NCBI GenBank assembly: GCA_009995595.1
Contig: JAACPE010000001.1
Coordinates: 62,001-126,000 of the forward strand
Source of the DNA: Alphaproteobacteria bacterium
Lineage (GTDB): Bacteria; Pseudomonadota; Alphaproteobacteria; Micavibrionales; Micavibrionaceae
Direction: 5' to 3'
DNA length: 64,000 nucleotides
Of the stretch, positions 51,196-61,352 are shown in pieces. How positions within the stretch are numbered: the first letter of the stretch is position 1; each line of letters opens with the position of its first letter. The translations under genes and the position numbers were made by a program. The notes beneath the pieces were generated by a model. The model did not search any database. It was not told where the DNA came from and saw only the letters and a program-made list of their open reading frames with translations.

Positions 51196-52642
51196 TTTAA
51201 TTGATGGTATTTTAAAAACAGACAAAAACGCCACAATAAGTGGCGTTACTGTTGATAGTCGCCTTGTAAAAAAAGGATTTTTGTTTGGAGCTCTTCCAGG
51301 TAGCAAAGAAGATGGGGCAAAATATATTGCCGATGCGATTGATCATGGGGCAACTGTTTTATTGGTTCATGAAAAGGCAATTATCCCCGCAATCAGTGAT
51401 GATATTATTGTTCTTAAAACAAGTAACACTCGTAAAGACTTTGCTAAAATAGCGAGCAAATTCTATAAGCTTCAGCCAGAAAATATTGTTGCCGTTACAG
51501 GCACAAGCGGTAAAACTTCTACTGTTTCATTTACACAGCAGTTGTGGCATTTGTCAGGGATTACAAGCTGCGCGTCCCTTGGTACGCTTGGTGTAAGTGG
51601 CCCTGGTATTCGTCGTTATGGGCGCTTAACAACACCAGATTCTGAAGGGCTTCATGCGGAACTTGCTGATTTGGCTTCTGTCGGTGTGACGCATTTGGCG
51701 ATGGAGGCTTCAAGTCATGGCTTACATCAATATCGCCTTGATGGCGTGCATGTTGATGTTGCCGCATATACGAACTTATCGCGTGATCATCTGGATTATC
51801 ATAAAGATATGGATGAATATTTTGAAGCCAAAGCGCGTTTGTTCTCTGAGATTCTTAAAAATGACGGCACTGCAGTTATAAATATTGATGATGAATATGC
51901 GCAGCGTCTCATTAAGATATGTGAAAAACGTGGTGTTAAAATTATCACCGTTGGCCATCATGATGCCGATATTACGGTCAAATCACGTATGCCTATTCCA
52001 GATGGACAGGCTATAAATATTTCAGTTTATGGCGTTGATTACTCTTTAACGCTTCCGCTTGTTGGCGATTTCCAAGTTATGAATGCCCTTTGTGCCCTGG
52101 GGCTTGTGCTTGCTAAAGATAACACGCCAGAAAAATATGTGCCTTTGCTTGAGAAATTACGCGGCGTTCCAGGGCGTTTGCAATTGGTGGGTGATCATAC
52201 AAAAGGCGCAGTTTATGTAGATTATGCACATAAGCCTGCTGCGCTTGAAACTGTTTTAAAAACACTACGTCCGCACACTGAAAATCGTCTGATCTGTGTT
52301 TTTGGGTGCGGAGGTAATCGTGATGCAGGTAAGAGAGCTATCATGGGGAAAATTGCTCATGATCTTGCTGATATCGTTGTCGTTACAGACGATAATCCGC
52401 GTTATGAGCAAGCAGAAGATATTCGCAAAGAGATATTATCTAGCGCGCCTGATGCCATAGAAATTGGTGATCGTGCCAAAGCGATTGAGTGGGGCGTTCA
52501 GAATTTACAGCAGGGGGATGTTTTGCTTGTTGCTGGTAAAGGGCACGAAACAGGACAAATAATTGCAGATAAAGTGCTTCCTTTTGATGATGTCGAAGAA
52601 GTCGAAAAAGCGATTAAAAACCTTAATCAGGGAAAATTATAA
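51182..52642 (+). CDS. murE: UDP-MurNAc-tripeptide synthetase (meso-diaminopimelate adding)
   Basis: A 486-residue Mur ligase adding the third residue of the stem peptide. ATP binding is in VTGTSGKTST, the central domain has SSHGLHQYRLDGV, and DDNPRYE is the DNPR motif of enzymes using diaminopimelate rather than lysine. The start is TTG 51182, with AGAGGAAAAG before it, overlapping ftsI by 14 bp. Its stop overlaps murF as TAATG. Diaminopimelate would come through Asd, also in this window. Confidence 0.96.
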   Translation: MQLTNLIDGILKTDKNATISGVTVDSRLVKKGFLFGALPGSKEDGAKYIADAIDHGATVLLVHEKAIIPAISDDIIVLKTSNTRKDFAKIASKFYKLQPENIVAVTGTSGKTSTVSFTQQLWHLSGITSCASLGTLGVSGPGIRRYGRLTTPDSEGLHAELADLASVGVTHLAMEASSHGLHQYRLDGVHVDVAAYTNLSRDHLDYHKDMDEYFEAKARLFSEILKNDGTAVINIDDEYAQRLIKICEKRGVKIITVGHHDADITVKSRMPIPDGQAINISVYGVDYSLTLPLVGDFQVMNALCALGLVLAKDNTPEKYVPLLEKLRGVPGRLQLVGDHTKGAVYVDYAHKPAALETVLKTLRPHTENRLICVFGCGGNRDAGKRAIMGKIAHDLADIVVVTDDNPRYEQAEDIRKEILSSAPDAIEIGDRAKAIEWGVQNLQQGDVLLVAGKGHETGQIIADKVLPFDDVEEVEKAIKNLNQGKL

Positions 52643-54072
52643 TGCGGCAATCAAATATGATCTGGACATCGGCAGAGGCAGTAAAAGCCACAGGTGGTAA
52701 AGCGTCAGGGGAATGGCACGCTTATGGTGTATCAATTGATACGCGCACTGTTAAAAAAGGCGATTTGTTTATTGCGCTTAAAGGTGACACAGGTAATGGT
52801 CATGATTACGTTGCAAAAGCTATTGAAAATGGGGCTGTTTGCGCTGTTGTCTCAAAGGCTGTTGAAGGCGTTGACCCAAAAAACCTTCTTATTGTTGATG
52901 ACACTTTAAAGGCTATGCAGGATTTAGGGCGCTTTGCCCGTGAACGAACTGGTGCAAAAGTGATTGGCATTACGGGTAGTGTTGGTAAAACTGGAACGAA
53001 AGAGATGCTCGCTACAGCGCTTGATACCCAGGGGCAAACACATGCGAGCATCAAAAGTTATAATAATCATTGGGGTGTGCCGCTTTCACTGTCCAATATG
53101 CATGCGGGGACAGATTTCGGCATTTTTGAAATGGGGATGAACCACCCTAATGAAATTACACCGCTGACCAATCAGGTGAAACCGCACATTGCTATTATTA
53201 CAACGATAGCACCAGTCCATATTGAACATTTTGATAATGGCCTTGATGGAATCGTGGATGCTAAGACAGAAATCTTTGATGGCGTTCAAGAGGGCGGCTA
53301 CGCTGTTCTTAATTCGGATATTCCGCAGTTTGAAAAATTAAAGGAAAAGGCGCTCGCCAAAAACTTAAATGTTGCCACTTTTGGTGAAAATGAAATGGCG
53401 CAAGCGCGCTTGCTTGATTGTCTTGAGGCTGCAAACGGGTCGCGCGTTAAAGCCAAGATTTTGGATGAGGAAGTAAGCTTTACTTTGCAAATTGCAGGGC
53501 GTCATATTGCACAAAATGCGATGGCAGTTTTATTGGCAGTTAAGCTTGCAGGCGCGGATGTTCAAAAAGCGGCAAAAGCCATAGAACGCCAAGAGCCGAT
53601 TATGGGGCGTGGTAAGCGTGAAAAATTAGATATCGGGGAACCTCATAATCCAATTACTTTAATTGATGAAAGCTATAATGCGTCACCTGCGTCAATGAAT
53701 GCATCATTTAAAGTGCTGGCGCTTGTTGATCCAGGGCGCGGCGGTAGGCGTATTGCTATCCTTGGTGATATGTTAGAGCTTGGTAAGGATAGTGCTAAGC
53801 TCCATGCTGATTTGGCGTTACCCATAAAAGCGGCGGGAATTGATCTTGTTTACACTTGCGGTAAAGATATGAAAAACCTACACGATCAGTTGCCTGCTAA
53901 TCAACGCGGGGCGCATAAAAATACAAGTAAGGAACTTGCCGAAATTGTACCTGATGTCCTTATTCCGGGTGACGTTGTCATGGTCAAAGGATCACTGGGA
54001 AGTAAAATGGGCGTGGTTGTTGAGGCGCTGCGCGCTTTGCCTGTTAAATTTAAAAAAGCAACTAATACCTAA
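52642..54072 (+). CDS. murF: UDP-MurNAc-tripeptide D-Ala-D-Ala ligase
   Basis: A 476-residue Mur ligase that adds D-alanyl-D-alanine, completing the UDP-MurNAc-pentapeptide. ATP site is in GITGSVGKTGTKEM, followed by NNHWGVPLSLSNM of the central domain and DESYNASPASMNAS in the C-terminal part. It uses D-Ala-D-Ala from Ddl, encoded later in the cluster. Start ATG 52642 overlaps the murE stop. Cytosolic, normal length. Confidence 0.96.
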   Translation: MRQSNMIWTSAEAVKATGGKASGEWHAYGVSIDTRTVKKGDLFIALKGDTGNGHDYVAKAIENGAVCAVVSKAVEGVDPKNLLIVDDTLKAMQDLGRFARERTGAKVIGITGSVGKTGTKEMLATALDTQGQTHASIKSYNNHWGVPLSLSNMHAGTDFGIFEMGMNHPNEITPLTNQVKPHIAIITTIAPVHIEHFDNGLDGIVDAKTEIFDGVQEGGYAVLNSDIPQFEKLKEKALAKNLNVATFGENEMAQARLLDCLEAANGSRVKAKILDEEVSFTLQIAGRHIAQNAMAVLLAVKLAGADVQKAAKAIERQEPIMGRGKREKLDIGEPHNPITLIDESYNASPASMNASFKVLALVDPGRGGRRIAILGDMLELGKDSAKLHADLALPIKAAGIDLVYTCGKDMKNLHDQLPANQRGAHKNTSKELAEIVPDVLIPGDVVMVKGSLGSKMGVVVEALRALPVKFKKATNT

Positions 54073-54099
54073 ACGTTACTCGTCAAAAGAAAGCCAACT

Positions 54100-55194
54100 A
54101 TGTTCTATCATTTCCTCTATCCGCTTGCAGATCAGTTTAGTGCGTTTAATTTATTCCAATATCTTACGTTTCGCACAGGTGGCGCGATTATGACAGCGCT
54201 GATTCTTTGTTTTTTAGTGGGGCCAAGAATGATTACGTGGCTCAAGAAAAAACAAAAAGAAGGCCAGCCCATCCGCGAAGATGGGCCAGAAGGGCATTTT
54301 AAAAAAGCAGGAACGCCGACTATGGGCGGCCTTATGATTTTAATTTCTGCAGGAATTGCTGTTTTTCTTTGGTCTGATTTAACAAATCCTTATGTTTGGA
54401 TTGTTAGCTTTGTGATTATCTCCTTTGGTGTCATTGGATTTTTGGATGATTATGCCAAGCTAACAAAGCGCTCCCATAATGGTGTTCCTGGTAAAGTGCG
54501 TTTGGGGCTAGAACTGCTGGTGTCATTTGCAGCTGTTTATGCTTATGTCCATTTCACTACTGAAGCAAATCCTGCTGATGCAACGGGTCTTGCGTTGCCA
54601 TTTTTTAAGGATTTGCTGATACCTCTTGGTCTTTTATTCTTTCCTTTTGCGGCGCTCGTGATTGTTGGGGCGTCGAATGCGGTGAACTTAACAGATGGTC
54701 TTGATGGCCTTGCAATTGTTCCAGTCATGATTGCAGCCGCCTGTTTCGGATTGATTAGTTATCTTGTGGGAAATGCCATTTATTCTGATTATCTTGGTAT
54801 CCATTTTGTTGCGGGAACGGGTGAGATGGCGATTATTTGCGGTGCGCTCATTGGCGCAGGGATGGGATTTTTATGGTTTAATGCCCCCCCAGCGATGGTT
54901 TTTATGGGTGATACAGGATCACTCTCCATGGGGGCAGGCCTTGGTGCGATTGCCGTTGTAGTAAAGCATGAATTAGTTTTAGCAATAATCGGCGGCCTTT
55001 TTGTTTTGGAAACGGTCTCCGTGATTGTGCAAGTCGTTTCTTTTAAATTAACAGGAAAACGCGTTTTTCGTATGGCCCCAATCCATCACCATTTTGAGAA
55101 AAAGGGCTGGTCAGAGCCAACGGTTGTCATACGTTTTTGGATCATTGCGATGATCTTGGCACTGATTGGTTTATCAACGCTGAAGCTGCGTTAA
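54100..55194 (+). CDS. mraY: Phospho-MurNAc-pentapeptide transferase
   Basis: A 364-residue polytopic enzyme moving phospho-MurNAc-pentapeptide onto undecaprenyl phosphate to make lipid I. Catalytic aspartates are in GFLDDYAKL and [23 protein letters not shown] is the conserved HHH loop. About ten membrane segments are visible. It follows murF after 27 bp. The motif TPTMGGLMI at the first cytosolic loop is typical. Confidence 0.97.
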   Translation: MFYHFLYPLADQFSAFNLFQYLTFRTGGAIMTALILCFLVGPRMITWLKKKQKEGQPIREDGPEGHFKKAGTPTMGGLMILISAGIAVFLWSDLTNPYVWIVSFVIISFGVIGFLDDYAKLTKRSHNGVPGKVRLGLELLVSFAAVYAYVHFTTEANPADATGLALPFFKDLLIPLGLLFFPFAALVIVGASNAVNLTDGLDGLAIVPVMIAAACFGLISYLVGNAIYSDYLGIHFVAGTGEMAIICGALIGAGMGFLWFNAPPAMVFMGDTGSLSMGAGLGAIAVVVKHELVLAIIGGLFVLETVSVIVQVVSFKLTGKRVFRMAPIHHHFEKKGWSEPTVVIRFWIIAMILALIGLSTLKLR

Positions 55195-55197
55195 ACG

Positions 55198-56562
55198 ATG
55201 ATTGATTTATCTTCATATGTTCGGGGATTAAAAAATCAAAAGATTGCAGTCTTTGGATTAGGTCTCTCCGGCTTATCAACTGTAAGGGCGCTTATCGCCT
55301 CAGGGGCACATGTTCATGCGTGGGATGATAGCCAAGAGCAACAGGATAACGCGCTTAATTTAGGCGCGAAAATCTCTGACCTCACCCAAACACTAGATAG
55401 TAGTTTTGACGCGCTTGTTCTATCCCCCGGCGTTGCGCTGACGCACCCTGCGCCGCATGATATTGTTAAAAAAGCACAAAGCGAAAGTGTTAGTATTATT
55501 GGGGATATTGACCTTTTGCATCATGCTCATCACGGCCTAAAAACAATTGGCATTACGGGTACAAATGGAAAATCGACAACAACGGCGTTAATGGCGCATG
55601 TTCTTAATCAATGCGGCGTCAATGCTTTGGCGGCAGGTAATATTGGCATGCCCGTGCTTGATCTGGACTTAAAAGGCATGGATGTTTTGGTTTTGGAATT
55701 ATCCTCTTATCAGCTTGATCTATGTCATTCTTATACTCCTGATATTTCTATCCTCTTAAATATCACGCCTGATCATTTAGATCGCCACGGCGATATGGCG
55801 GGATATACAAAAGCCAAAAGCCGAATACTAAAAGGCAAAGGTTTAGCCATCATCGGTATTGATGATCAGCCAACAAAAACACTGTATGAGGATGCTATAG
55901 AGCGAAAAGAGCGTGATGTTGTCAGCATCTCTGTTCTTGGTCACGCAAATATTTACGTTCAAGAGGGTGTTTTATATGATCATGACAAAACAATTACTGA
56001 TTTAAGAACGCTCGATACCCTTAAAGGGGTTCATAATCATCAAAATATTGCTTGTGTCTATGCGGCTGCGAAAGAGATGGGATTACAAGCTGATGATATA
56101 ATGACTGCTATTAAAACCTATGGCGGTTTACCCCATCGTCAATTTAAGGTCGCTCAGATAAACAACGTTACCTATATTAATGACAGCAAAGCAACCAATT
56201 CTGAAGCCGCCTCCAAAGCGCTTTCATCTTATGATAATATTTACTGGATTGTCGGCGGCCTGCCCAAAGTAGGCGGTTTAAATGGTTTAGAACAATTGAT
56301 GCAACGCGTCAAAAAAGCCTATCTCATAGGACAAGCCGCGCCTGATTTTAAAATATGGCTTGATCATAACAATGTACCAAGCGATATGTGCGGCACTTTA
56401 GATGTCGCAACAAAAAAAGCCCATGAAGAGGCACAACTGGCTCATGAACATGGCACAGTGTTGCTTGCGCCAGCTTGCGCGTCATGGGATCAGTTTAAAT
56501 CTTTTGAGGTGCGTGGCCATACATTCATGCAAATCATTTATGACATTGAAGGAAAAAAATAA
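55198..56562 (+). CDS. murD: UDP-MurNAc-L-alanine:D-glutamate ligase
   Basis: A 454-residue Mur ligase adding D-glutamate. The N-terminal Rossmann-type domain (VFGLGLSGLSTVRAL) binds UDP substrate, GTNGKSTTTALMAHV the ATP, and HRQFKVAQINNVTYINDSKATN is the typical central-to-C-terminal join. It is separated from mraY by 3 bp and its stop overlaps ftsW as TAATG-like (56560-56564). Cytosolic. Confidence 0.96.
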   Translation: MIDLSSYVRGLKNQKIAVFGLGLSGLSTVRALIASGAHVHAWDDSQEQQDNALNLGAKISDLTQTLDSSFDALVLSPGVALTHPAPHDIVKKAQSESVSIIGDIDLLHHAHHGLKTIGITGTNGKSTTTALMAHVLNQCGVNALAAGNIGMPVLDLDLKGMDVLVLELSSYQLDLCHSYTPDISILLNITPDHLDRHGDMAGYTKAKSRILKGKGLAIIGIDDQPTKTLYEDAIERKERDVVSISVLGHANIYVQEGVLYDHDKTITDLRTLDTLKGVHNHQNIACVYAAAKEMGLQADDIMTAIKTYGGLPHRQFKVAQINNVTYINDSKATNSEAASKALSSYDNIYWIVGGLPKVGGLNGLEQLMQRVKKAYLIGQAAPDFKIWLDHNNVPSDMCGTLDVATKKAHEEAQLAHEHGTVLLAPACASWDQFKSFEVRGHTFMQIIYDIEGKK

Positions 56563-57737
56563 TGGGTCTTTTCTCACGCCATTTTTCCCGCACAAGTCAA
56601 TCGATAACGGCCCGTTGGTGGTGGACAGTTGACCGCGCAATGCTTGCTTTTATTTTTGTGCTTTACATCATTGGGGCGTTTATGATCGCCACCGCAAGTC
56701 CATCTGTTGCTATCAGAATTGGTGCTTATGAATATTTATTTCTGATTAAACATTTTATAGTCCTTTTGCCTTCTATCATCGTAATGTTGGTTATTTCGCT
56801 ATTTGATGTTGATACACTTCGCCGTGCCAGCATGATTGCTTTTGTGGGTTGTATTGTTTTGCTTATCTATACTCTATTTTTTGGCTTAGAGGTAAAGGGG
56901 GCAAAACGTTGGATTGATTTGCCGTTCTTTTCTCTACAACCCAGTGAGTTTGCAAAGCCAGCCTTTATTGTTGTCACGGCATGGCTTATGGCGCGCTATA
57001 AAGAAAATTCACAATTCAAAGGGCATTATTACGCATGGGGGCTTTTTTTATTCCTGATTGCTCTTTTATTACTTCAACCAGATTTAGGGATGACATTTGT
57101 CGTAACAGTAAGTTTTTTTTCTGTTATGTTTTTGGCGGGTCTACCCTTTCGATACGTGTTTATTTTGGCGGGGCTTGGGGTAACGGCTTTTGTTTTGATT
57201 TATATGAGTTTTTCCCATGTTCAAAGCCGTGTAGACCGTTTTTTGAACCCAGAGAGCGGCGATACCTACCAAATTGAAAAATCTCTTGATGCTTTTAAAA
57301 ACGGTGGAATTACAGGCACGGGGCCAGGGCAAGGCGAGGTGAAACTTCGTATACCAGATGCCCATGCCGATTTTATCTTTTCTGTTGCGGCGGAAGAGTT
57401 TGGGCTTTTCTTTATTATCACCCTTATTGGTATTTATGGGTATATCTTTGTGCGTGGCTTTAACCGAATCATGGACAGTGATAACCTTTTCATCATATTA
57501 TCTGTTGGTGGGTTGCTCACGATGTTTGCGCTTCAGGCCCTAGTGCACATGGGGTCGGCCTTGCATATTGTGCCAACAAAGGGCATGACTTTACCTTTGA
57601 TAAGTTATGGAGGATCATCTCTTTTATCCATGAGCATGGTAATGGGTATGATCTTGGCCTTGACCAGAAAACAGAGGAAGCGCGGTATCTCCAAAGGGGG
57701 ATTAACGATTAGGGAAATCGGCGGCGAAAAACTGTAA
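56562..57737 (+). CDS. ftsW: Peptidoglycan polymerase FtsW (SEDS family)
   Basis: A 391-residue SEDS protein with about ten membrane segments that polymerises lipid II at the septum with FtsI. GAKRWIDLPFFSLQPSEFAKP is the conserved SEDS extracellular-adjacent motif, YQIEKSLDAFKNGGITGTGPGQGEVK the loop with the conserved acidic site, and GMTLPLISYGGSSLL the final signature. A basic tail ends it. Start overlaps murD. Confidence 0.96.
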   Translation: MGLFSRHFSRTSQSITARWWWTVDRAMLAFIFVLYIIGAFMIATASPSVAIRIGAYEYLFLIKHFIVLLPSIIVMLVISLFDVDTLRRASMIAFVGCIVLLIYTLFFGLEVKGAKRWIDLPFFSLQPSEFAKPAFIVVTAWLMARYKENSQFKGHYYAWGLFLFLIALLLLQPDLGMTFVVTVSFFSVMFLAGLPFRYVFILAGLGVTAFVLIYMSFSHVQSRVDRFLNPESGDTYQIEKSLDAFKNGGITGTGPGQGEVKLRIPDAHADFIFSVAAEEFGLFFIITLIGIYGYIFVRGFNRIMDSDNLFIILSVGGLLTMFALQALVHMGSALHIVPTKGMTLPLISYGGSSLLSMSMVMGMILALTRKQRKRGISKGGLTIREIGGEKL

Positions 57738-57758
57738 TTTTACAAAAAGAGGACCGCC

Positions 57759-58940
57759 TTGAACGACGAAAAAAATAAAAAAGAGACAGTCAATAAAGAC
57801 AGCAAGCAGATTTTAATTAGCGCTGGCGGGACAGGCGGACATATGTTCCCAGCCGAAGCCTTGGCGCGAGATTTAATTGGGCGTGGCTATCGCGTTGCAC
57901 TGGCCACAGATATTAGAGGTAGAAAATATGAACCTTTCGCCGATGGTATTCCTGTTTATGTTCTAAAGTCTGGATCTTTAAAATCTGGCATTTTAAGCAA
58001 GTTTGGCACGCTTATCTCTTTGGCTTTGGGGACACTCCAAGCTAAGAGTCTGGTGCGAAAGTTAAAGCCTGCTGTGGTTATTGGTTTTGGAGGGTATCCC
58101 TCTTTCCCGGCAGTTTACGCCGCGCAAAAGGCCCGTGTGGCCACGATTATTCACGAACAAAACGCGGTTTTGGGTAAGGCCAATGCGGTTTTAGCCAAAC
58201 GCGCAGACCGAATAGCGCTTTCATGGCCCAAAGTTGGTGGAATTGACGAAAGTGACGCCGTGCGCGCTGTAATCGTCGGTAATCCTGTGCGCCCCGACAT
58301 TGCGGCGCTTTATAACCAGCCCTACCCAGCAATCGAGCAAGACGGCGCTCTTCGTATTTTTGTAATCGGCGGATCGCAAGGGGCGTCTGTTTTCAGTGAC
58401 GTACTTCCTAAGGCGCTAGATCAGCTCTCAAAAGAACATAAAGCGCGCCTTGAAATCGTCCAACAATGTCGTGCAGAAGACATCGACAGAGTGCGCGAAG
58501 CCTATGGTCAGTCTGGTATAAGGGCCACCTTAGCGCCATTTTTCAAAGATGTAAGCACACATTTGGGCCATGCCCATCTTGTTATTGCCAGATCAGGAGC
58601 GGGCACAGTCGCAGAAGTGACAACCGCGGGACGTCCCGCTATTTTTGTTCCATACCCTCACCATGCCGACCAACAACAAAAGCATAACGCCGATACGGTC
58701 GCCGATGTGGGCGGTGCATGGGTTATGACCCAAGACGGCTTCACCGTAGAGGCTTTGCTCACGCGCATTGAAACATTTTTACAAAACCCAGAAACCTTGT
58801 TTCGCGCGGCAGAAAACGCTAGAACATGTGGTAAACCAGATGCAGCGCGCCGCTTAGGGAATTTAGTAACGGCGCTTGCGAGCGGCTGGGATAAAGAGGC
58901 CTCTAAGGCGTATGACCTCACGCAAGGCCGCAACGATTAG
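57759..58940 (+). CDS. murG: UDP-GlcNAc:lipid I GlcNAc-transferase
   Basis: A 393-residue GT28 glycosyltransferase making lipid II on the cytosolic membrane face. ISAGGTGGHMFPAEALA is the first G-loop. GFGGYPSFPAVYAA and FVIGGSQGASVFSD are the next binding loops, and IARSGAGTVAEVTTAGRPAIFVPYP the UDP-GlcNAc pocket. The start is TTG 57759 with AAGAGGA upstream; 20 charged residues precede the first loop. TTG starts occur also in murE. Confidence 0.95.
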   Translation: MNDEKNKKETVNKDSKQILISAGGTGGHMFPAEALARDLIGRGYRVALATDIRGRKYEPFADGIPVYVLKSGSLKSGILSKFGTLISLALGTLQAKSLVRKLKPAVVIGFGGYPSFPAVYAAQKARVATIIHEQNAVLGKANAVLAKRADRIALSWPKVGGIDESDAVRAVIVGNPVRPDIAALYNQPYPAIEQDGALRIFVIGGSQGASVFSDVLPKALDQLSKEHKARLEIVQQCRAEDIDRVREAYGQSGIRATLAPFFKDVSTHLGHAHLVIARSGAGTVAEVTTAGRPAIFVPYPHHADQQQKHNADTVADVGGAWVMTQDGFTVEALLTRIETFLQNPETLFRAAENARTCGKPDAARRLGNLVTALASGWDKEASKAYDLTQGRND

Positions 58941-58983
58941 AGATTAAATAGACGAGAACTAAAGAGTAAAAGGATTATACGTT

Positions 58984-60426
58984 ATGCGGGCAATGCCACA
59001 AAATATTGGAACACTTCATTTTGTCGGCATTGGCGGCATCGGTATGAGCGGGATTGCCGAAGTCCTTCATGCAATGGGCTATACCGTGCAGGGGTCTGAT
59101 TTATCGGAAAGTCCAAACGTCCTTCGCCTGCGCCAAAAAGGCATAAAAGTTTACATAGGTCAAAAAGCCGAGAATATTAATGACGCAACGATTGTTATTA
59201 TCTCAACGGCGATCAAAGACAGTAATCCAGAGCTAAAAGCCGCCCGAGATAAACGCTTAACCGTTGTCCGACGCGCCGAAATGCTAGCTGAAATTATGCG
59301 CCTTAAATGGTCGGTGGCGATTGCGGGAACGCACGGCAAAACCACGACCACAATGATGGTCGGCACAATGTTAGAAGAGGCGGGGTATGACCCGACCGTT
59401 ATTAACGGCGGGATCGTTAATAGTTATGGGACGAACACGCGTTTGGGTAAGGGTGACTGGATCGTAGCTGAGGCTGATGAGAGTGATGGTACCTTTACCA
59501 AACTCCCAGCCACTGTTGCTGTGGTCACGAATATTGATCCCGAGCATCTGGATCACTATGGATCCTATGATAATATTAAAGCCGCCTTTCGCCGCTTTAT
59601 TGACAATCTACCGTTCTATGGTTTTGCAACATTATGCTCTGATCACCCTGCTGTGCAGGAATTGATCCCGCGCTTAGCTGATCGCCGCGTTCTCACATAC
59701 GGGTTTAACCCTCAAGCCGATGTACAAGTCACAAATGTCCGTAATAGCACAGAAGGCAATACTTTTGACGTCACTTTTGCGCAATGGCTGAATGATGGAA
59801 AAGAAGAAACGCTACGTGACGTATTCCTTCCAATGCTCGGAGATCACAATATTTTGAATTCATTAGCGGCTTTGGCGATTGCCCATGAAATGGGGGTACC
59901 TGCCGCAACAATGAAAACGGCCATGAAAAACTTTTCTGGCGTTAAGCGCCGCTTTACGAACACAGGGATGAGCAACGGTATAACTGTCATTGATGATTAT
60001 GGTCATCACCCTGTAGAGATTAAAGCTGTTTTAAAAGCCGCGCGCCAAGCTGTTGATAAATCAGGTAAAAAAATCATCGCCGTGATGCAACCACACCGTT
60101 ATTCGCGCTTACATGATTTGTTTGAAGATTTCTGCACCTGCTTTAATGACGCCGAAAGCGTTTATATAGGTGATGTATATTCTGCTGGCGAGGACCCTAT
60201 CGAGGGAGCTGATAAAGACCATCTGGTAAAAGGGATTAAAGACCGTGGTCATAAAAAAGTGCAAGCTTTACCAACACCCGATGACCTTGGTATGCTTATC
60301 GCGCAAGAGGCCGAAGATGGCGATTACGTGATCTGCCTTGGCGCAGGCGACATCACCAAATGGGCCTATGCGCTTCCAAAACAACTTGATGATGCTTTTG
60401 CGGCGCTAAAAAAGAAAAGTGCTTAA
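58984..60426 (+). CDS. murC: UDP-MurNAc-L-alanine ligase
   Basis: A 480-residue Mur ligase adding the first L-alanine. [17 protein letters not shown] is the UDP-binding start, [14 protein letters not shown] the ATP loop, EADESDGTF the conserved acidic site and VKRRFTNTG with [12 protein letters not shown] the later signatures. It closes the Mur ligase set present here (C, D, E, F). Next comes an EamA gene 3 bp away where murB is usual. Confidence 0.96.
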   Translation: MRAMPQNIGTLHFVGIGGIGMSGIAEVLHAMGYTVQGSDLSESPNVLRLRQKGIKVYIGQKAENINDATIVIISTAIKDSNPELKAARDKRLTVVRRAEMLAEIMRLKWSVAIAGTHGKTTTTMMVGTMLEEAGYDPTVINGGIVNSYGTNTRLGKGDWIVAEADESDGTFTKLPATVAVVTNIDPEHLDHYGSYDNIKAAFRRFIDNLPFYGFATLCSDHPAVQELIPRLADRRVLTYGFNPQADVQVTNVRNSTEGNTFDVTFAQWLNDGKEETLRDVFLPMLGDHNILNSLAALAIAHEMGVPAATMKTAMKNFSGVKRRFTNTGMSNGITVIDDYGHHPVEIKAVLKAARQAVDKSGKKIIAVMQPHRYSRLHDLFEDFCTCFNDAESVYIGDVYSAGEDPIEGADKDHLVKGIKDRGHKKVQALPTPDDLGMLIAQEAEDGDYVICLGAGDITKWAYALPKQLDDAFAALKKKSA

Positions 60427-60429
60427 TCC

Positions 60430-61344
60430 ATGAGTTGGATGATTTTGGCATCTATTCCGCCGCTTTTATGGTCATTCAGCAATCATATAGATGAATACCT
60501 ATCCAAAAATCATTTTACGTCTAGCCCGTTTTTGATGATTGTCGCGGCTTGCCTTATTCAAATCATACCGGGGGTAGCGATTTTATCGTTTCATCAGCAG
60601 GCCTTTGATTTGTCTTTATCGCTTATTATGATTTTGTGCGCTTTAGGAGTTTTTTCAATTTTGTGTTTTGTCCCTTATATTAAGGCGATCCAAATTGACG
60701 GGGCGAGCGTGGCTGTCCCTATTTACCAAACTATTCCTGTTTTTACATTTTTTTTGGCGTGGGTCTTTTTGGGAGAAACAGTGAGTCTTTTTAAGATCGC
60801 CGCGGCGTTTTTGATTGTCTCTGCGGCTTTTGCAATTACATGGAATTTTCAAACGAAATCAATATCTTATAAGACTCTTTATCTTATGTTTCTCTCCTCC
60901 TTCGGGCTGGGTATATATAATGTAATCAGTCGTTATTATTTAAAGGATGGTGTGGATTGGCTTTCTATGCTGGGCTGGTCATTTATCGGAACGGCTATTT
61001 TTGGATTTATTGCTGTTGCTGTTGTTAAAACGTGGCGTAATAATTTGTACCTGATCGTCAGAACAGGCGGCAAGCATGTTTTAATTTTGTTTTTTATTCA
61101 ACTTGCCCTAGATATCGCGGCCTTTAGCCTATTTATTGTTGCCCTGTCTCTAGCCCCTGCGGCAGGTCTTGTTTCAACGATGAATGGGTTACAGCCTTTT
61201 TATATCATGGTTGTTGCCGCGCTCGGCGGTTACTTTTTGCCCCAATTTTTCCCAAAAGCGGCCTCGGGAAAGACACTTGTCTGGCGCTTACTGTGTGTTG
61301 TGATGCTTTTTATAGGTGTTGCTGTTCTCTCTCTTTCTGATTAG
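60430..61344 (+). CDS. EamA/DMT-family transporter inside the dcw cluster
   Basis: A 304-residue membrane protein with about ten hydrophobic helices in two halves, each an EamA unit. The middle of each half has the typical Pro/Glu element (SVAVPIYQTIPVFTFFLAWVFLGETVSLFK and SLAPAAGLVSTMNGLQPFYIMVVAALGGYF). The substrate is unknown; DMT members move metabolites, drugs or lipid-linked sugars. Its position between murC and murB, 3 bp after one and 8 bp before the other, is not part of the usual cluster. It may be captured, or may serve wall or lipid carrier transport. No SD of note. Confidence 0.82.
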   Translation: MSWMILASIPPLLWSFSNHIDEYLSKNHFTSSPFLMIVAACLIQIIPGVAILSFHQQAFDLSLSLIMILCALGVFSILCFVPYIKAIQIDGASVAVPIYQTIPVFTFFLAWVFLGETVSLFKIAAAFLIVSAAFAITWNFQTKSISYKTLYLMFLSSFGLGIYNVISRYYLKDGVDWLSMLGWSFIGTAIFGFIAVAVVKTWRNNLYLIVRTGGKHVLILFFIQLALDIAAFSLFIVALSLAPAAGLVSTMNGLQPFYIMVVAALGGYFLPQFFPKAASGKTLVWRLLCVVMLFIGVAVLSLSD

Positions 61345-61352
61345 AAATAATT

